64,000 bases of DNA from Nostoc sp. TCL240-02 (GCF_013343235.1 NZ_CP040094.1:7063001-7127000); one strand, 5' to 3'; positions 24,104-33,402 are shown, counted from the stretch's first letter. The notes: a model not told the origin generated them from the letters alone. Translations and numbers: made by a program.

Positions 24104-25378
24104 ATGAACCCAGAGGCATCTCAAACCCCAGAACCAATTGATGAGCGGTTGGCAGAAAAAGAAGAGCAAAACAATGCAGTTGAACATCCAGTCAATCCAT
24201 CTGTTGAGTCAGTGGGAGAAACAGGAGGCGTTAGCTCATCAGAAAACTACGCAACTTTTGAGCCACTCATCTCCAATGCAGAAGTGGTAGATACTACAGT
24301 AGAGCTAACAGAAAATTCAAATGGCGAGTTTGTAGCGCAGTCGGAACCGGAAAATACCGCACTGGGGTCAGAAATAGAATCAGAAAATCATTCATTATAT
24401 GCAGAAGCAGAGCAGCGAGTAGCAGAGTTGCAAAAGGCTGAAGCAGCCCTCAAGTCAGAAATAGTTAAGCTGCAAGCTTCTTATAAAAACCTTCAGGCAC
24501 AAGTCAGTGAAACTCAAACCTCACTGGGACGACTTGTGCAAGAGTCGTTGGTACAGTTAGAACAACGCAAACAAACCCTGCAAATTTCTGTAGAACAACT
24601 AGAACGCCGTCAAGAACGTATCCGCAACGAGATGCGAACCACTTTTGCTGGTACATCCCAAGATTTGGCAATTCGGGTGCAGGGTTTTAAAGACTATCTC
24701 ACGGGTAGCTTACAGGATTTAGCCGTTGCGGCTGAACAGTTGCAACTAACACCAAGTGTGGTGGAACGAGAAAAGCCAGCTGTAAAAGAGGCTAAACCTG
24801 TTGAATCCCAACCTGGAATACCGCAATTTGCCCAACAGCAGTTTCAAGATACTACAAAGCAAATTCGCCGCCTAATTGACCAATACCGCAATAAACCAGA
24901 TTATTACGGCCCAGCGTGGCAACTACGCCGTACCTTTGAACCAATCCATGCAGAGCGAGTCTCGAATTGGTTTTTTACCCAAGGGGGACGGGGTGGTTTG
25001 CGGACAATGGGTAGCCGCTTACAGAATATTCTGATTGCCTCAGCTGCAATTTCGATATTACACAAGCTGTATGGCGATCGCATTCGTACTTTAGTCTTAG
25101 CTAATACACCAGAGCGATTAGGTGAATGGCGGCGCGGCTTACAAGACTGTCTGGGCATCGGTCGCCCAGATTTTGGCCCAGATCGGGGTGTGGTATTATT
25201 TGAGGCATCTGATGCTCTCGCTCAAAAAGCAGACCGATTAACGAAAGCCAATCAATTGCCCTTAATTATCATTGACGATTCAGAAGAGCAAATCAGTTTA
25301 TCACTGCTGCAATTTCCTCTGTGGTTAGCCTTTGCTCCTGACCCCAAAACCGTGAGAAACTATGATGATGACTTTTAA
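24104..25378 (+). CDS. DUF3086 coiled-coil protein
   Basis: A 424-residue cyanobacterial protein. The first 100 residues are acidic and low-complexity, then come a long coiled coil (about residues 100-190, AEQRVAELQKAEAALKSEI onwards), a linker, and the conserved C-terminal DUF3086 domain (YYGPAWQLRRTFEPIHAERV, FTQGGRGGLRTMGSR, and a final LPLIIIDDSEEQI). Function unknown. The ATG at 24104 is preferred over a TTG at 24098. It lies between DUF3119 and plsY on the same strand. Confidence 0.8.
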   Translation: MNPEASQTPEPIDERLAEKEEQNNAVEHPVNPSVESVGETGGVSSSENYATFEPLISNAEVVDTTVELTENSNGEFVAQSEPENTALGSEIESENHSLYAEAEQRVAELQKAEAALKSEIVKLQASYKNLQAQVSETQTSLGRLVQESLVQLEQRKQTLQISVEQLERRQERIRNEMRTTFAGTSQDLAIRVQGFKDYLTGSLQDLAVAAEQLQLTPSVVEREKPAVKEAKPVESQPGIPQFAQQQFQDTTKQIRRLIDQYRNKPDYYGPAWQLRRTFEPIHAERVSNWFFTQGGRGGLRTMGSRLQNILIASAAISILHKLYGDRIRTLVLANTPERLGEWRRGLQDCLGIGRPDFGPDRGVVLFEASDALAQKADRLTKANQLPLIIIDDSEEQISLSLLQFPLWLAFAPDPKTVRNYDDDF

Positions 25379-25454
25379 TTGGTAATTGAGAATTGGGAAT
25401 TGGTCAAGAGTAATACTTCTTGACTTTTTTAAATTTTGAATTTTGAATTTTATT

Positions 25455-26132
25455 ATGGCTATCTGGTTAACTCTGTGCGGCGTAATTGTGCTGATAGCTT
25501 ACCTGCTGGGTTCCTTTCCCACTGGGTACATTGCTGTGAAGCAGTTAAAGGGTATTGATATTCGGGAAGTTGGTTCAGGTTCCACTGGCGCAACTAATGT
25601 ACTAAGAACTTTAGGGAAAGGGCCAGGAGCATTCGTTTTAGTACTTGATTCCTTAAAGGGAGCATTAGCGATCGCTTTAGTCTACTGGTTGTTCAAGTTT
25701 GCCTCTAGTCAAAATTTTATTCCCCCAACGATAGATGCACAAGTATGGCAACCGTGGATAGTAATCTTAGCTGGGTTAGCTGCAATTCTGGGACATAGTA
25801 AATCGATTTTTTTAGGCTTTACTGGTGGTAAATCTGTTGCTATCAGCTTAGGGATTTTATTGGCCATGAGTTGGCAGGTAGGTTTAGCAACAGCCGGTGT
25901 GTTTGCCATCGTTGTGGCAATATCGCGGATTGTTTCTTTGAGTTCAATTGTAGGTGCGATCGCTGTTTCCATTCTCATGGTAATTTTGCATCAACCGTTA
26001 CCCTATATTCTGTTTGGGATTGCCGGTGGATTATATGTAATTTTGCGCCATCGCACTAATATTGAACGACTGTTTGCTGGTACTGAGCCAAAAATTGGGC
26101 AAAAGGTAGCGACACCAGAACAAACTACATAA
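25455..26132 (+). CDS. plsY: Glycerol-3-phosphate acyltransferase PlsY
   Basis: A 225-residue membrane enzyme transferring acyl groups from acyl-phosphate to glycerol-3-phosphate, the first step of phosphatidate synthesis. Family motifs are visible: LGSFPTGYI near the start, the VGSGSTGATNVLRTLGKG loop, LGHSKSIFLGFTGGKSVA, and RHRTNIERLFAGTEPKIG near the end. The ATG at 25455 fits the usual short N-terminus; a TTG at 25443 is an alternative. Last gene of the lipid-related plus-strand group that begins with mlaE. Confidence 0.93.
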   Translation: MAIWLTLCGVIVLIAYLLGSFPTGYIAVKQLKGIDIREVGSGSTGATNVLRTLGKGPGAFVLVLDSLKGALAIALVYWLFKFASSQNFIPPTIDAQVWQPWIVILAGLAAILGHSKSIFLGFTGGKSVAISLGILLAMSWQVGLATAGVFAIVVAISRIVSLSSIVGAIAVSILMVILHQPLPYILFGIAGGLYVILRHRTNIERLFAGTEPKIGQKVATPEQTT

Positions 26133-26185
26133 TTTACCAACCGCAAATAGATATATTTTGTCCCCAGCTTCAGCCAGGCTTAAGT

Positions 26186-26446
26186 TTATGAATTAACGTT
26201 CCCTTTCATCAAACGGTGGATGAGGCGGCAAGGCCAGAAAAAAGCTCCACAGATACTTACTGAAGCGATCGCGGCCACAACTCGCCAAGTCGAATTGGTT
26301 CCGGTGGCAGACTCTGAAGGGTGAGCTTGTTGTGTACTTTTAGCTAGTTCTGGCACTGAACGAGATAGCTGGCTGGCTGTACTCACCCCTTCAATTGCGG
26401 CTCCAATTAGATAAGCTACTAGGGCGATTACTAGCCAGTGATTCAT
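26186..26446 (-). CDS. Small membrane protein, hypothetical
   Basis: About 86 residues with an N-terminal hydrophobic helix (WLVIALVAYLIGAAIEG), a Ser/Thr-rich middle and a second hydrophobic segment (VVAAIASVSICGAFFWP) ending in a basic tail. Two membrane passes are likely. The ATG at 26446 is taken, as the upstream ATG at 26464 adds only a short polar extension. No family recognised. Confidence 0.5.
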   Translation of the reverse strand: MNHWLVIALVAYLIGAAIEGVSTASQLSRSVPELAKSTQQAHPSESATGTNSTWRVVAAIASVSICGAFFWPCRLIHRLMKGNVNS

Positions 26447-26505
26447 AATATTCAACTGTTTCAACTCTGAGCGTATGCTTGGCAGTGAGCAATTGATTTC
26501 TCGCG

Positions 26506-26745
26506 CTAATGATTGCCGCCTTGCCCGAAGGATAATCGGCCTTCAGCCGTATCACGAATGAGAGGCAGTTTTGATTTTATATAAGTATTGAGGCTGCTAT
26601 CTGCCTGGGCATCAATAACCTGCTTCGCTTTTAACTGCTGGAGGAGTAATTGTACTAAAGCAGCATCGTCAAAATGGAGCAGGGTGTTGACCTGGGTGGA
26701 CTCAATTACAGCCCAAAGCTGTTGCATCATTTTCGCAGTCACCAT
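26506..26745 (-). CDS. Hypothetical helical protein
   Basis: A 79-residue helical protein (MVTAKMMQQLWAVIESTQ ... DDAALVQLLLQQLKAKQVID) ending LPLIRDTAEGRLSFGQGGNH. It looks like a conserved small cyanobacterial protein, but I cannot name the family. It is followed on the same strand by the small membrane protein gene 59 bases on; the two may be co-transcribed. Confidence 0.55.
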   Translation of the reverse strand: MVTAKMMQQLWAVIESTQVNTLLHFDDAALVQLLLQQLKAKQVIDAQADSSLNTYIKSKLPLIRDTAEGRLSFGQGGNH

Positions 26746-27216
26746 GAGTCTGTAACCTCTTAAGCTTTTCTTTATATTTACACAGACTTTGAATTTGTGC
26801 TTGATTTTTATCTGAAGAATTATAAAGATGTCGGCTTAAAATGCCTGATTAAGTAAGTTGGGCGTAAATAATTGTCGTTTGGATTAGGCAAAAGGCAATA
26901 GGTATAAGGGTTTTAGCCTAGTTAATTTTTATTTACATAGTTTGATTTTATTGTGCCAATTTAACTTAAGCCAATATGGTTAAGTTATAGCGTTTTTCGA
27001 TTGATTGAAATACAACCCTTCTCATTCATGATTCTTTACCCTAATGGCGGTGTATAGCGGTTCTCAATCGTATGGAACCCTTGTAGCCTCTCTTCTTTTA
27101 TAGTTGCCCATTAAAGCAATGATTTTAGAAAGAAAGCCACAATGCAGATATCCGTAAGCATCAGCACTTTTTGTCAAAACTAAACTTCAGTCGTTGTTGA
27201 GTGCTACTTTTGAAGT
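26746..27216. other. Intergenic region between the T4SS-like operon end and a hypothetical gene
   Basis: A 471-bp gap downstream of the secretion operon. It contains an inverted repeat TAACTTAA (26962-26969) / TTAAGTTA (26980-26987) with a 10-base loop, which could be a weak operator or hairpin. No coding frame is supported. Confidence 0.4.
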
Positions 27217-27789
27217 TTATCGTGGAACTTTCGCACAAGCTCCTTCTTGACCAGAAGGATCGGAAAAAATTGCTAAAGTGTGATATTCAGGATTATCTGT
27301 TCCATATATCACTCGAAAAGTATATAACTTATTTCTACCTTGCGCTTCGGTAACAACTGTTAAAAGTGTATTCTTAGTAAGAGGAAGTCCAGGAATGTTC
27401 AGCTTTTTAATTCGTCTGAGTTGAATTACATTTGCTGCGGAGTTTTTACAATCTCCTGTATTAGTATTAGCTGCTTGACCAAACTGCATACAAACAGGGC
27501 CATCAAAATCTAGAGTTACCTGTGATGGATCGTTTAACCAAACTTTTTTAATTACTTCTCCAGATGGAAGAAAACTTAAGTTTGTTCCCTGTTGATACCA
27601 AATCTTGATTGTAGGTATTAGTCCACCTAAACCCTGCGCTTGACAAGAAAAGATGGAACGCAGAACAGCATTATTAGCACCAGCACGTCCTACCAACAAT
27701 AACATAGCAACCGAGAAAATTAAGGAAGCTAGAGGTAGGAAATAAGAATTGTGTGAGCTATTTCCTGACAAGTTAGTATTCTTTATCAT
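27217..27789 (-). CDS. TraK/VirB9-like exported protein of the T4SS-like operon
   Basis: A 190-residue protein with one N-terminal hydrophobic segment (FLPLASLIFSVAMLLLVGRAGA), likely a signal peptide or anchor. The rest is beta-rich: YQQGTNLSFLPSGEVIKKVW, then DPSQVTLDFDG, a Cys-containing insert, and TLLTVVTEAQGRNKLYTFRVIYG. The layout, a short strand domain followed by 'LLTVVTE..KLYTFRV', resembles TraK/VirB9-type outer core-complex proteins. It ends the operon after VirB10, so it would supply the otherwise missing VirB9 function. This is inference from pattern and position; I do not claim a clear family match. Confidence 0.5.
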   Translation of the reverse strand: MIKNTNLSGNSSHNSYFLPLASLIFSVAMLLLVGRAGANNAVLRSIFSCQAQGLGGLIPTIKIWYQQGTNLSFLPSGEVIKKVWLNDPSQVTLDFDGPVCMQFGQAANTNTGDCKNSAANVIQLRRIKKLNIPGLPLTKNTLLTVVTEAQGRNKLYTFRVIYGTDNPEYHTLAIFSDPSGQEGACAKVPR

Positions 27790-27903
27790 GGTTGCAAATT
27801 AGGAGATTGATAGAACAGGTGAAAATAGGGAAGATGGCAAGAAAACTAATTACTTAATTACCATGACCCAATGCAAATTTAAAATTGGTATCAATCCTAC
27901 CTC

Positions 27904-29511
27904 TTAAAACTGGGTTACTTGATTAACGTATATTTCAATATTTGTACCGGCTGGCAAAAACCAAATATTCGTTTGCTGTGACATTTGGGCGATCGCCTGT
28001 TGGTTACGTTGGGCAATTTGGGGAACTACAGAGTTCAAACCACCTTCCACAACCCCGGCTGCAATATCGCGTCTGTTTTTAGTGACAGTAGTAAGAGTTG
28101 TGCTGCTACTGGTGTTGCCATCAACGGTAGTTTGTGAAGTAAGTGGTTGCAGTTCAGTATCACTACGATTTATTAACTCTGCTGCTTTCCCAATACCTCC
28201 CAAAACGAATAGTCCTAAATCCATTGATGCTATGGACGAACCTTGACTGGGAAATTTATTTGCAATTAAAGGTTTACCTTGGGTAGCGCGAATAATAATT
28301 GCATTGTTAGGTAAGCTTCGTTCTATCGGGTTGCCATTATTTTGCGAGACAACTTTCACTACCTTCATCTGCAAAAGACCTTGTTCGGAGAGGGAGCTAA
28401 TTTCAGCTAGGAATTCGGTATTTGCAGGTAGAGCGATCGCACCATCGATAGATTTTAGCGGTTCTTTCAATCGGATCACAAATACGTTTTTCTGTTCACC
28501 TGTATCACCACTGCCACCGCTTGACTTGGTAGTTTCTCCAAATATTGCCGTCGCCAACACAGCTTTAGCACTACTTCCTACTGCTACAGATTTTTGTCCC
28601 TGCTGTTGCGCTTGACTGACTAGAGGAGCAGGAGTTTGCTGTTGTGGAGTTTGCTCAGGATTGGGGTTTGGTGTTTGTTGCTGCGGCTGTGGATTGTTTG
28701 GAGGTTCAGAAGCAGCTACCGTGTTATTAGGTTGATCGTTGGCATTGACTTGACCATAGCTACCTAACTTTGATAATTTTGTCCACTCTTCAAATGGGTT
28801 TGGTGGAGCTGGTGGAGTTATATTAACTACGGGTTGAGTATTTGGCTTCACAACTGGTAGTTGAGGTGATGGCAAAGATTGAGAAGCAGGTACTCTAACA
28901 ATGCGCTCAACTGTCACTGTTCGAGGTGCGTAAGCTATCGGTGGGGGGGTTGGGATCACTTTCTGTGTACCTCTGGAAGAAACTGATGGTTCTCGTAGGG
29001 CTACTTTAGGTGTTGATTTGGCAATTCTGAGTTGTTGTTGGGCAGCTTTTACCAACTGTGCTTGTTCAGTCAGGGCTAATTTCGTTTTCAGAGTATCTAC
29101 TTCGACTGCTAGCTGTTGAGAGGTCGATTCATCAATTGGTTGCTCACGCACCGGTGGGGAAACAATATTTTTTGGCTTCTGATTGCTGCTACCCATCAAC
29201 TGGGACAAAAACACACCACCCACCAAAATGATCGCTAAAGTAGCAGCCCCTACCAAGCCTAATTTTGCAAAGGGGTTAGATGATAGGGATTGCTTAGTCT
29301 GAACTTCTTGTGGTTGGTAAGGAGACTCTTGCAGCATTGCAGAGCCTTCCGATCCTTGAGGATCGCCAGAATAAGATTCTTCTTCAAAGCCAACCAACTT
29401 GGAGATCCGTGATTCCCAATCAAAAGATTCTACTTCTGGTTGGCGATCGTCGGTGGTTAGAGCAAATCCATTTTGAGGAGGCGTTTGGGCAGGAATTGAG
29501 TATCGAGTCAT
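27904..29511 (-). CDS. VirB10/TrbI-like core-complex protein
   Basis: About 535 residues: a cytoplasmic N-terminal part, one transmembrane helix near residues 85-105 (LGLVGAATLAIILVGGVFLS), a coiled-coil and Pro/Gln/Asn-rich periplasmic linker, and a C-terminal beta-barrel-like domain with the VirB10/TrbI pattern (VFVIRLKEPLKSIDGAIALP, ANTEFLAEI, RSLPNNAIIIRA, LPAGTNIEIYVNQV). VirB10 spans both membranes and forms the type IV secretion channel core. The ATG at 29511 overlaps the preceding VirB8-like stop by 4 bases; an alternative start at 29541 would overlap further. Confidence 0.75.
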   Translation of the reverse strand: MTRYSIPAQTPPQNGFALTTDDRQPEVESFDWESRISKLVGFEEESYSGDPQGSEGSAMLQESPYQPQEVQTKQSLSSNPFAKLGLVGAATLAIILVGGVFLSQLMGSSNQKPKNIVSPPVREQPIDESTSQQLAVEVDTLKTKLALTEQAQLVKAAQQQLRIAKSTPKVALREPSVSSRGTQKVIPTPPPIAYAPRTVTVERIVRVPASQSLPSPQLPVVKPNTQPVVNITPPAPPNPFEEWTKLSKLGSYGQVNANDQPNNTVAASEPPNNPQPQQQTPNPNPEQTPQQQTPAPLVSQAQQQGQKSVAVGSSAKAVLATAIFGETTKSSGGSGDTGEQKNVFVIRLKEPLKSIDGAIALPANTEFLAEISSLSEQGLLQMKVVKVVSQNNGNPIERSLPNNAIIIRATQGKPLIANKFPSQGSSIASMDLGLFVLGGIGKAAELINRSDTELQPLTSQTTVDGNTSSSTTLTTVTKNRRDIAAGVVEGGLNSVVPQIAQRNQQAIAQMSQQTNIWFLPAGTNIEIYVNQVTQF

Positions 29512-30212
29512 GGTAAAGCTTGGTTGGGATTTCCAGAACAATTTTTATCTTGGATTTCACAGACATTATAAATTTCTAATCTGGCTTCACCAAGGCGGTA
29601 AGCTGCGAAGTGCGTCGGTAGTGGCGCATTTGGTAGTGAAGTTGCTGGTTCATCTATTGCTCTAACTAAAATTTGTTTATTAAACGAAACTGATTTTCCC
29701 AACCTATCATAACCGCTAAAAATCAATTGATTGGCAAACATCTCTACTTTCCAGTTTCCCTTACTGATTTCTATTGGTTGAGAAATTTTTTGGATGACTA
29801 ATACATTCTCAGTCCCTCTACTAACATTTTCAAATTGACTATCTGGATTTAAATTAGTAATTTCTGACTTAAGTTTTTGTTTAAAATCATCAGCTACCAG
29901 TTGAGAAGTAATTTCCCAGACCTGTGTAGGTGGCTGTTGTTGTGACCAGTTAAGCATTAAGCTCATCGTTTCACCCACAAAGCGCCGAATAGCCTCTGGC
30001 TGTCGCTCTAAATTTGGTTGAGCCTCTACTGTTATAGTACGACCATCAACAAGTTGTACCAAACTTTGGGGTGTAAGTTGCCGACTTAACTGTTGTAACA
30101 TAGACCCATGAAATATTAGTAAAAGCAAGGTTAATACATGTAAACCAAATGTTCCTACTGCCAAGAGTGGTAATGGGCTATTTCTCTTATTTTCTGGTTT
30201 AAGTAATTGCAT
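29508..30212 (-). CDS. VirB8/TraE-like protein, copy 2
   Basis: A 234-residue protein with a short cytoplasmic N-terminus, one membrane helix (LLAVGTFGLHVLTLLLLIFHG) and a periplasmic domain of about 180 residues (LVQLVDGRTITVEAQPN, RQPEAIRRFVGETMSLMLNW, GNWKVEMFANQLIF, RLGEARLEIYNVCEIQ). This architecture matches VirB8/TraE inner-membrane assembly factors. It is a paralogue of the protein encoded just upstream: both carry a VQL(V/I)DG(R/K) segment, EAIRRF, and a final LEIY motif. Overlaps the virB10-like gene by 4 bases. Confidence 0.68.
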   Translation of the reverse strand: MQLLKPENKRNSPLPLLAVGTFGLHVLTLLLLIFHGSMLQQLSRQLTPQSLVQLVDGRTITVEAQPNLERQPEAIRRFVGETMSLMLNWSQQQPPTQVWEITSQLVADDFKQKLKSEITNLNPDSQFENVSRGTENVLVIQKISQPIEISKGNWKVEMFANQLIFSGYDRLGKSVSFNKQILVRAIDEPATSLPNAPLPTHFAAYRLGEARLEIYNVCEIQDKNCSGNPNQALP

Positions 30213-30286
30213 TAATAATTGATTATAAAAATTGAACTATGAGTTGGGGAATTAAAAATCTCTTATTTTATAAAGCTATCAAAGCT

Positions 30287-31087
30287 TTATCCGGCCCTAC
30301 ATTGCTTTAAATTATCTTCGTTAAGGTTGTTATACCCATCTAGCAAACATAAATTACGAATTTCATAAATTTCTAGTTTATCAGTGCGGACACTATAAAT
30401 TGCTTTTTGCAAGTCTGTGCCATTATCGGCTTGGGGATTACCAAAATAATCTACTGCACGGACAAGGAAATCTTTGTTAAAAGGAGTGACGATTTTTTCA
30501 CCACCAACTCGATTTTTTTGAATTAAGTCGGCTACCATCCCCACTCGCCACTTACCTGGTGCAATTTGTTTTGGTGGATAAACTCGCTTAATAATTAATT
30601 GTGATGTCATCACTTGGTTAGGGTTTTCCGAGAAAACTTCTGGCGGGGTCATTTCTGCAACTGTGCTTAAGAAACCTTTGCGAAAGTCTTCTGATAAGGC
30701 AAAACTTGCTATCCAAGTGCTAGTACTAATTTTTTGGCTGCCACCTTGGGGTGTTCTAATTAAAATTCCTAAATCAGATTTAGGATTTGCAACTTCTTCG
30801 ATATTTTGTGGTGGTAAGGTTCCCGACCAGGTAAACATTGATATCATCGTTTTGCTGATGAATCGGCGGATTGCTTCTGGTTCTCTTGCTAAATCATCAA
30901 TATTGCGTACTGGTTTACCATCTATTAATTGCACAAAGTTGGGAGGTTTTCTCAGACTGAGTTGGCGAATATTTAGCCCTTGAAATATGAATAAAAGTAA
31001 AACTAATACATGTAAACTGAAGGACGCGATCGCAAAAATTGTCAAAACACTTCCCGTTCTTTGTCTTTTTTCTAGTAGACGTACCAT
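30287..31087 (-). CDS. VirB8/TraE-like protein, copy 1
   Basis: A 266-residue protein with the same plan as its downstream neighbour: N-terminal membrane helix (FAIASFSLHVLVLLLFIFQGL), NFVQLIDGKPVRNIDD, REPEAIRRFISKTMISMFTW, a periplasmic domain with GKWRVGMVADLIQ, and a C-terminal DKLEIYEIRNLCLLDG. Two VirB8-like proteins in tandem are unusual; they may form a heteromer, or one may have taken on a different role. The pair sits between virB6-like and virB10-like genes, where virB8 and virB9 lie in classical systems. Confidence 0.68.
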   Translation of the reverse strand: MVRLLEKRQRTGSVLTIFAIASFSLHVLVLLLFIFQGLNIRQLSLRKPPNFVQLIDGKPVRNIDDLAREPEAIRRFISKTMISMFTWSGTLPPQNIEEVANPKSDLGILIRTPQGGSQKISTSTWIASFALSEDFRKGFLSTVAEMTPPEVFSENPNQVMTSQLIIKRVYPPKQIAPGKWRVGMVADLIQKNRVGGEKIVTPFNKDFLVRAVDYFGNPQADNGTDLQKAIYSVRTDKLEIYEIRNLCLLDGYNNLNEDNLKQCRAG

Positions 31088-31204
31088 TTATTCATCTCCT
31101 CCTGCAAAAAACTTCAGCTATTATATATGATGATTTGCGTATAGTCGGCAGTCAGGAAAGTAGCCAATATTTAGATAGATTCTTCTTTAGAAATTTTGAG
31201 TTGC

Positions 31205-32254
31205 TTATATCCTCTCCTTCACTAAAGAAGCCGTATTGCTGATAGCACTGAAGACTGCAAAACCGCCAGCCGCAGCTACAAGTAAGGATAAAAGTGGTGC
31301 TAAAATTCCTAGAAAAATAATGAACCACATTAAATCTGGATCAACATTAGCATCTTGACCTGGCCCATTGACAATAACTGCGGCAGTTAGCACCGCAATA
31401 ATATTGAATGAAATCTTGGCAATTCCAATAGATAAAAATCCAGTCAGCCATGCGAAGATTGGTTTCCCCGCGACAGGTAATAAAGACCCACCTACAGCTA
31501 TTGGTCCTAAAGCTGCTATCAGCAACATCGTAGCTTCTATCAAATTCTGGAAGGCATATTGTAAGGAAACTAAAAAGTTTTTGATACTCGTTTGGACTGT
31601 AGAACCTAACAAAGAATTAAATGAGGTTTCTGATACAATGCCAGTGCCATATCTAATATTATCTACCTTAGTTTGTAGTCTAATTATCCAATTTTTATTT
31701 CCATATATATCTCTATATTTTTGCCAAAGAATATTTACTTTTTCGGCAGCTTTCACAAAGCATTGACTTTGTTGTTCGCCAGTCAGTGATTGACAAGGAC
31801 GCAGCAAAGAGCCAGCTACTTCTTCGGCAACACTCATATTCAGTGCTTGCTGGTATATTTTGTCTGCGTCTGCTGATACCACTACTTGCTGATTCACAGT
31901 GTTTAGAAAATTCCGCACTCCTAGTGTCAGATTAGAAAGGATACTTCCATTGGCTGAATTACTTAAGAGGATCACCACAATAAAAGGCCAAATTAAAGCT
32001 GATATGGGACGGGTATATTCATAGGATAGTAAGTCTTTGAGGAATTGTATCATGAAAAACAACAGGGTTCCTACCGCAAAAAAAATACCCAGATTTGTCA
32101 GCGCTCCATACAAGTTATTACTGCTGTTATTTTGTAATAAATCTAGCCATTGTTTATCCCAACCTTCGGCAATACGTTGAGAGGTTGCGGCACCATTATC
32201 AAGAATCTCATCAATGCCTACTTGGGCAAAAATTTGTTGAATAGCAAGTTGCAT
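31205..32254 (-). CDS. VirB6/TrbL-like polytopic membrane protein
   Basis: A 349-residue protein with several hydrophobic helices: LGIFFAVGTLLFFMIQFL, ISALIWPFIVVILLS, ATMLLIAALGPIAVGGSLL, and two more at the C-terminus (MWFIIFLGILAPLLSLLVAA). A soluble loop with two Cys (CQSLTGEQQSQC) lies in the middle. Multi-pass proteins of this size are the VirB6/TrbL inner-membrane channel component in type IV secretion loci. Identification relies on topology and position between the VirB5-like and VirB8-like genes. Confidence 0.65.
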   Translation of the reverse strand: MQLAIQQIFAQVGIDEILDNGAATSQRIAEGWDKQWLDLLQNNSSNNLYGALTNLGIFFAVGTLLFFMIQFLKDLLSYEYTRPISALIWPFIVVILLSNSANGSILSNLTLGVRNFLNTVNQQVVVSADADKIYQQALNMSVAEEVAGSLLRPCQSLTGEQQSQCFVKAAEKVNILWQKYRDIYGNKNWIIRLQTKVDNIRYGTGIVSETSFNSLLGSTVQTSIKNFLVSLQYAFQNLIEATMLLIAALGPIAVGGSLLPVAGKPIFAWLTGFLSIGIAKISFNIIAVLTAAVIVNGPGQDANVDPDLMWFIIFLGILAPLLSLLVAAAGGFAVFSAISNTASLVKERI

Positions 32255-32328
32255 GTTAGTTAACTAACTGTCTTTTAAAAAAGGTATGTTTTAGAATCAG
32301 AATAATTGAGATTTCTCAATTCTAAATT

Positions 32329-33159
32329 TCAATTATTAAGCTTTCTGCCAAACAAATCTAGTTGAGAAGTCGCCCGCAAAAGTCTCGCGGCTTCTGTAGA
32401 ACTTTCTACTCTCCGAGCGCGATTTGTCTCTTCTGCCTGCTGAGAAATATTTGCCAAGTTTAAATTAGAGTATTGCAAAGACTGATTATTTTGTAATGTC
32501 TGAGCAAATGTTTCAGCTACGATTTTCGATTGTTCCTGTTGGATTTTAATGGTTTCTTGGTTGGTAGTTAACAATGCTAATAAGCCCTGACCTAGCAAGT
32601 TATCGGCAATACTTATAACTTGTTTAGCAGCTGTGTCAATAGCAGTACTTTCCAATTTATTCTTAAAGCTATTAATCTGGTTATCAGCATCATTTGATCC
32701 GGCAATATCTTGCAGACTTCTCTCTGTATTTTCTAACTTTGATTTTGTCCGAATTTGTCCCTTTTCACCAAGAATCCCTACCGCTACTCCACGAGTAATT
32801 ACCCGATTGAGTTCATTACTAATTAAATTTCCCCGCACTGCTGAATTATTCTCAAAGCGACCCGCTCTTGAGTCGGAATTAGAAGAATAGAGAATCAAAT
32901 TATCACGAACTCTCTGTCCAGCGATAACAGGGTTAGGTATATTCAATTCTCCTCTGGCATTACTCAGAGCATTTTGACTTTGTACTTCTACAGGCTTTAA
33001 GTTGTCGCTCAGATTATATTGAAGGTAGTTTTGCAAATCTGTGGAATATGATTGAAAGTCAGTCCAAACCTGGCCTAATGCGCCCGTCTGAATTTGTGCC
33101 ATTGCTGGTAGGATTGCCAAAGATAGCAATGTCAAAGTAAAAATGGTAGTTTTTCTCAT
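32329..33159 (-). CDS. VirB5/TrbJ-like exported protein
   Basis: A 276-residue protein with a clear signal peptide (MRKTTIFTLTLLSLAILPAMA, cleavage after AMA) and a mature helical, Gln/Asn-rich region with little hydrophobicity. VirB5/TrbJ minor pilus proteins have this profile: a signal peptide followed by long helices, encoded between the VirB4 ATPase and VirB6. No sequence motif confirms the family, so the name rests on architecture and gene order. Confidence 0.55.
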   Translation of the reverse strand: MRKTTIFTLTLLSLAILPAMAQIQTGALGQVWTDFQSYSTDLQNYLQYNLSDNLKPVEVQSQNALSNARGELNIPNPVIAGQRVRDNLILYSSNSDSRAGRFENNSAVRGNLISNELNRVITRGVAVGILGEKGQIRTKSKLENTERSLQDIAGSNDADNQINSFKNKLESTAIDTAAKQVISIADNLLGQGLLALLTTNQETIKIQQEQSKIVAETFAQTLQNNQSLQYSNLNLANISQQAEETNRARRVESSTEAARLLRATSQLDLFGRKLNN

Positions 33160-33289
33160 ATTTCTGTACCTGAAAAAGGTAGACGCAATTAAGTTTGCTG
33201 TAAGTATGATTTAGAGATTTACATTTACAAGCAAGAAACTTGCAAAACCAAATTAAATTATTGTGGGTTGGACAATATAAGCGCCCTAA

Positions 33290-33388
33290 TCAAGTTAAAT
33301 GTGAAACTACATCTTTGAGGTAAATATCTTGTCCGCCTTTGCTTACCGGCAACTGATATGTTCGCCCCATAATCAGGTATTTACTCAT
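33290..33388 (-). CDS. 32-codon micro-ORF within the T4SS-like operon
   Basis: In the gap after the VirB4 gene a 32-residue frame starts with ATG at 33388, preceded by GGAG about 9 bases upstream, and encodes MSKYLIMGRTYQLPVSKGG followed by QDIYLKDVVSHLT. It begins 14 bases after the virB4-like stop, consistent with an operon member. The peptide is soluble and lacks a lipobox, so it is not an obvious VirB7. It could be a small regulator or a chance frame. Confidence 0.4.
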   Translation of the reverse strand: MSKYLIMGRTYQLPVSKGGQDIYLKDVVSHLT

Positions 33389-33402
33389 GATAAACTCCAC
33401 GA

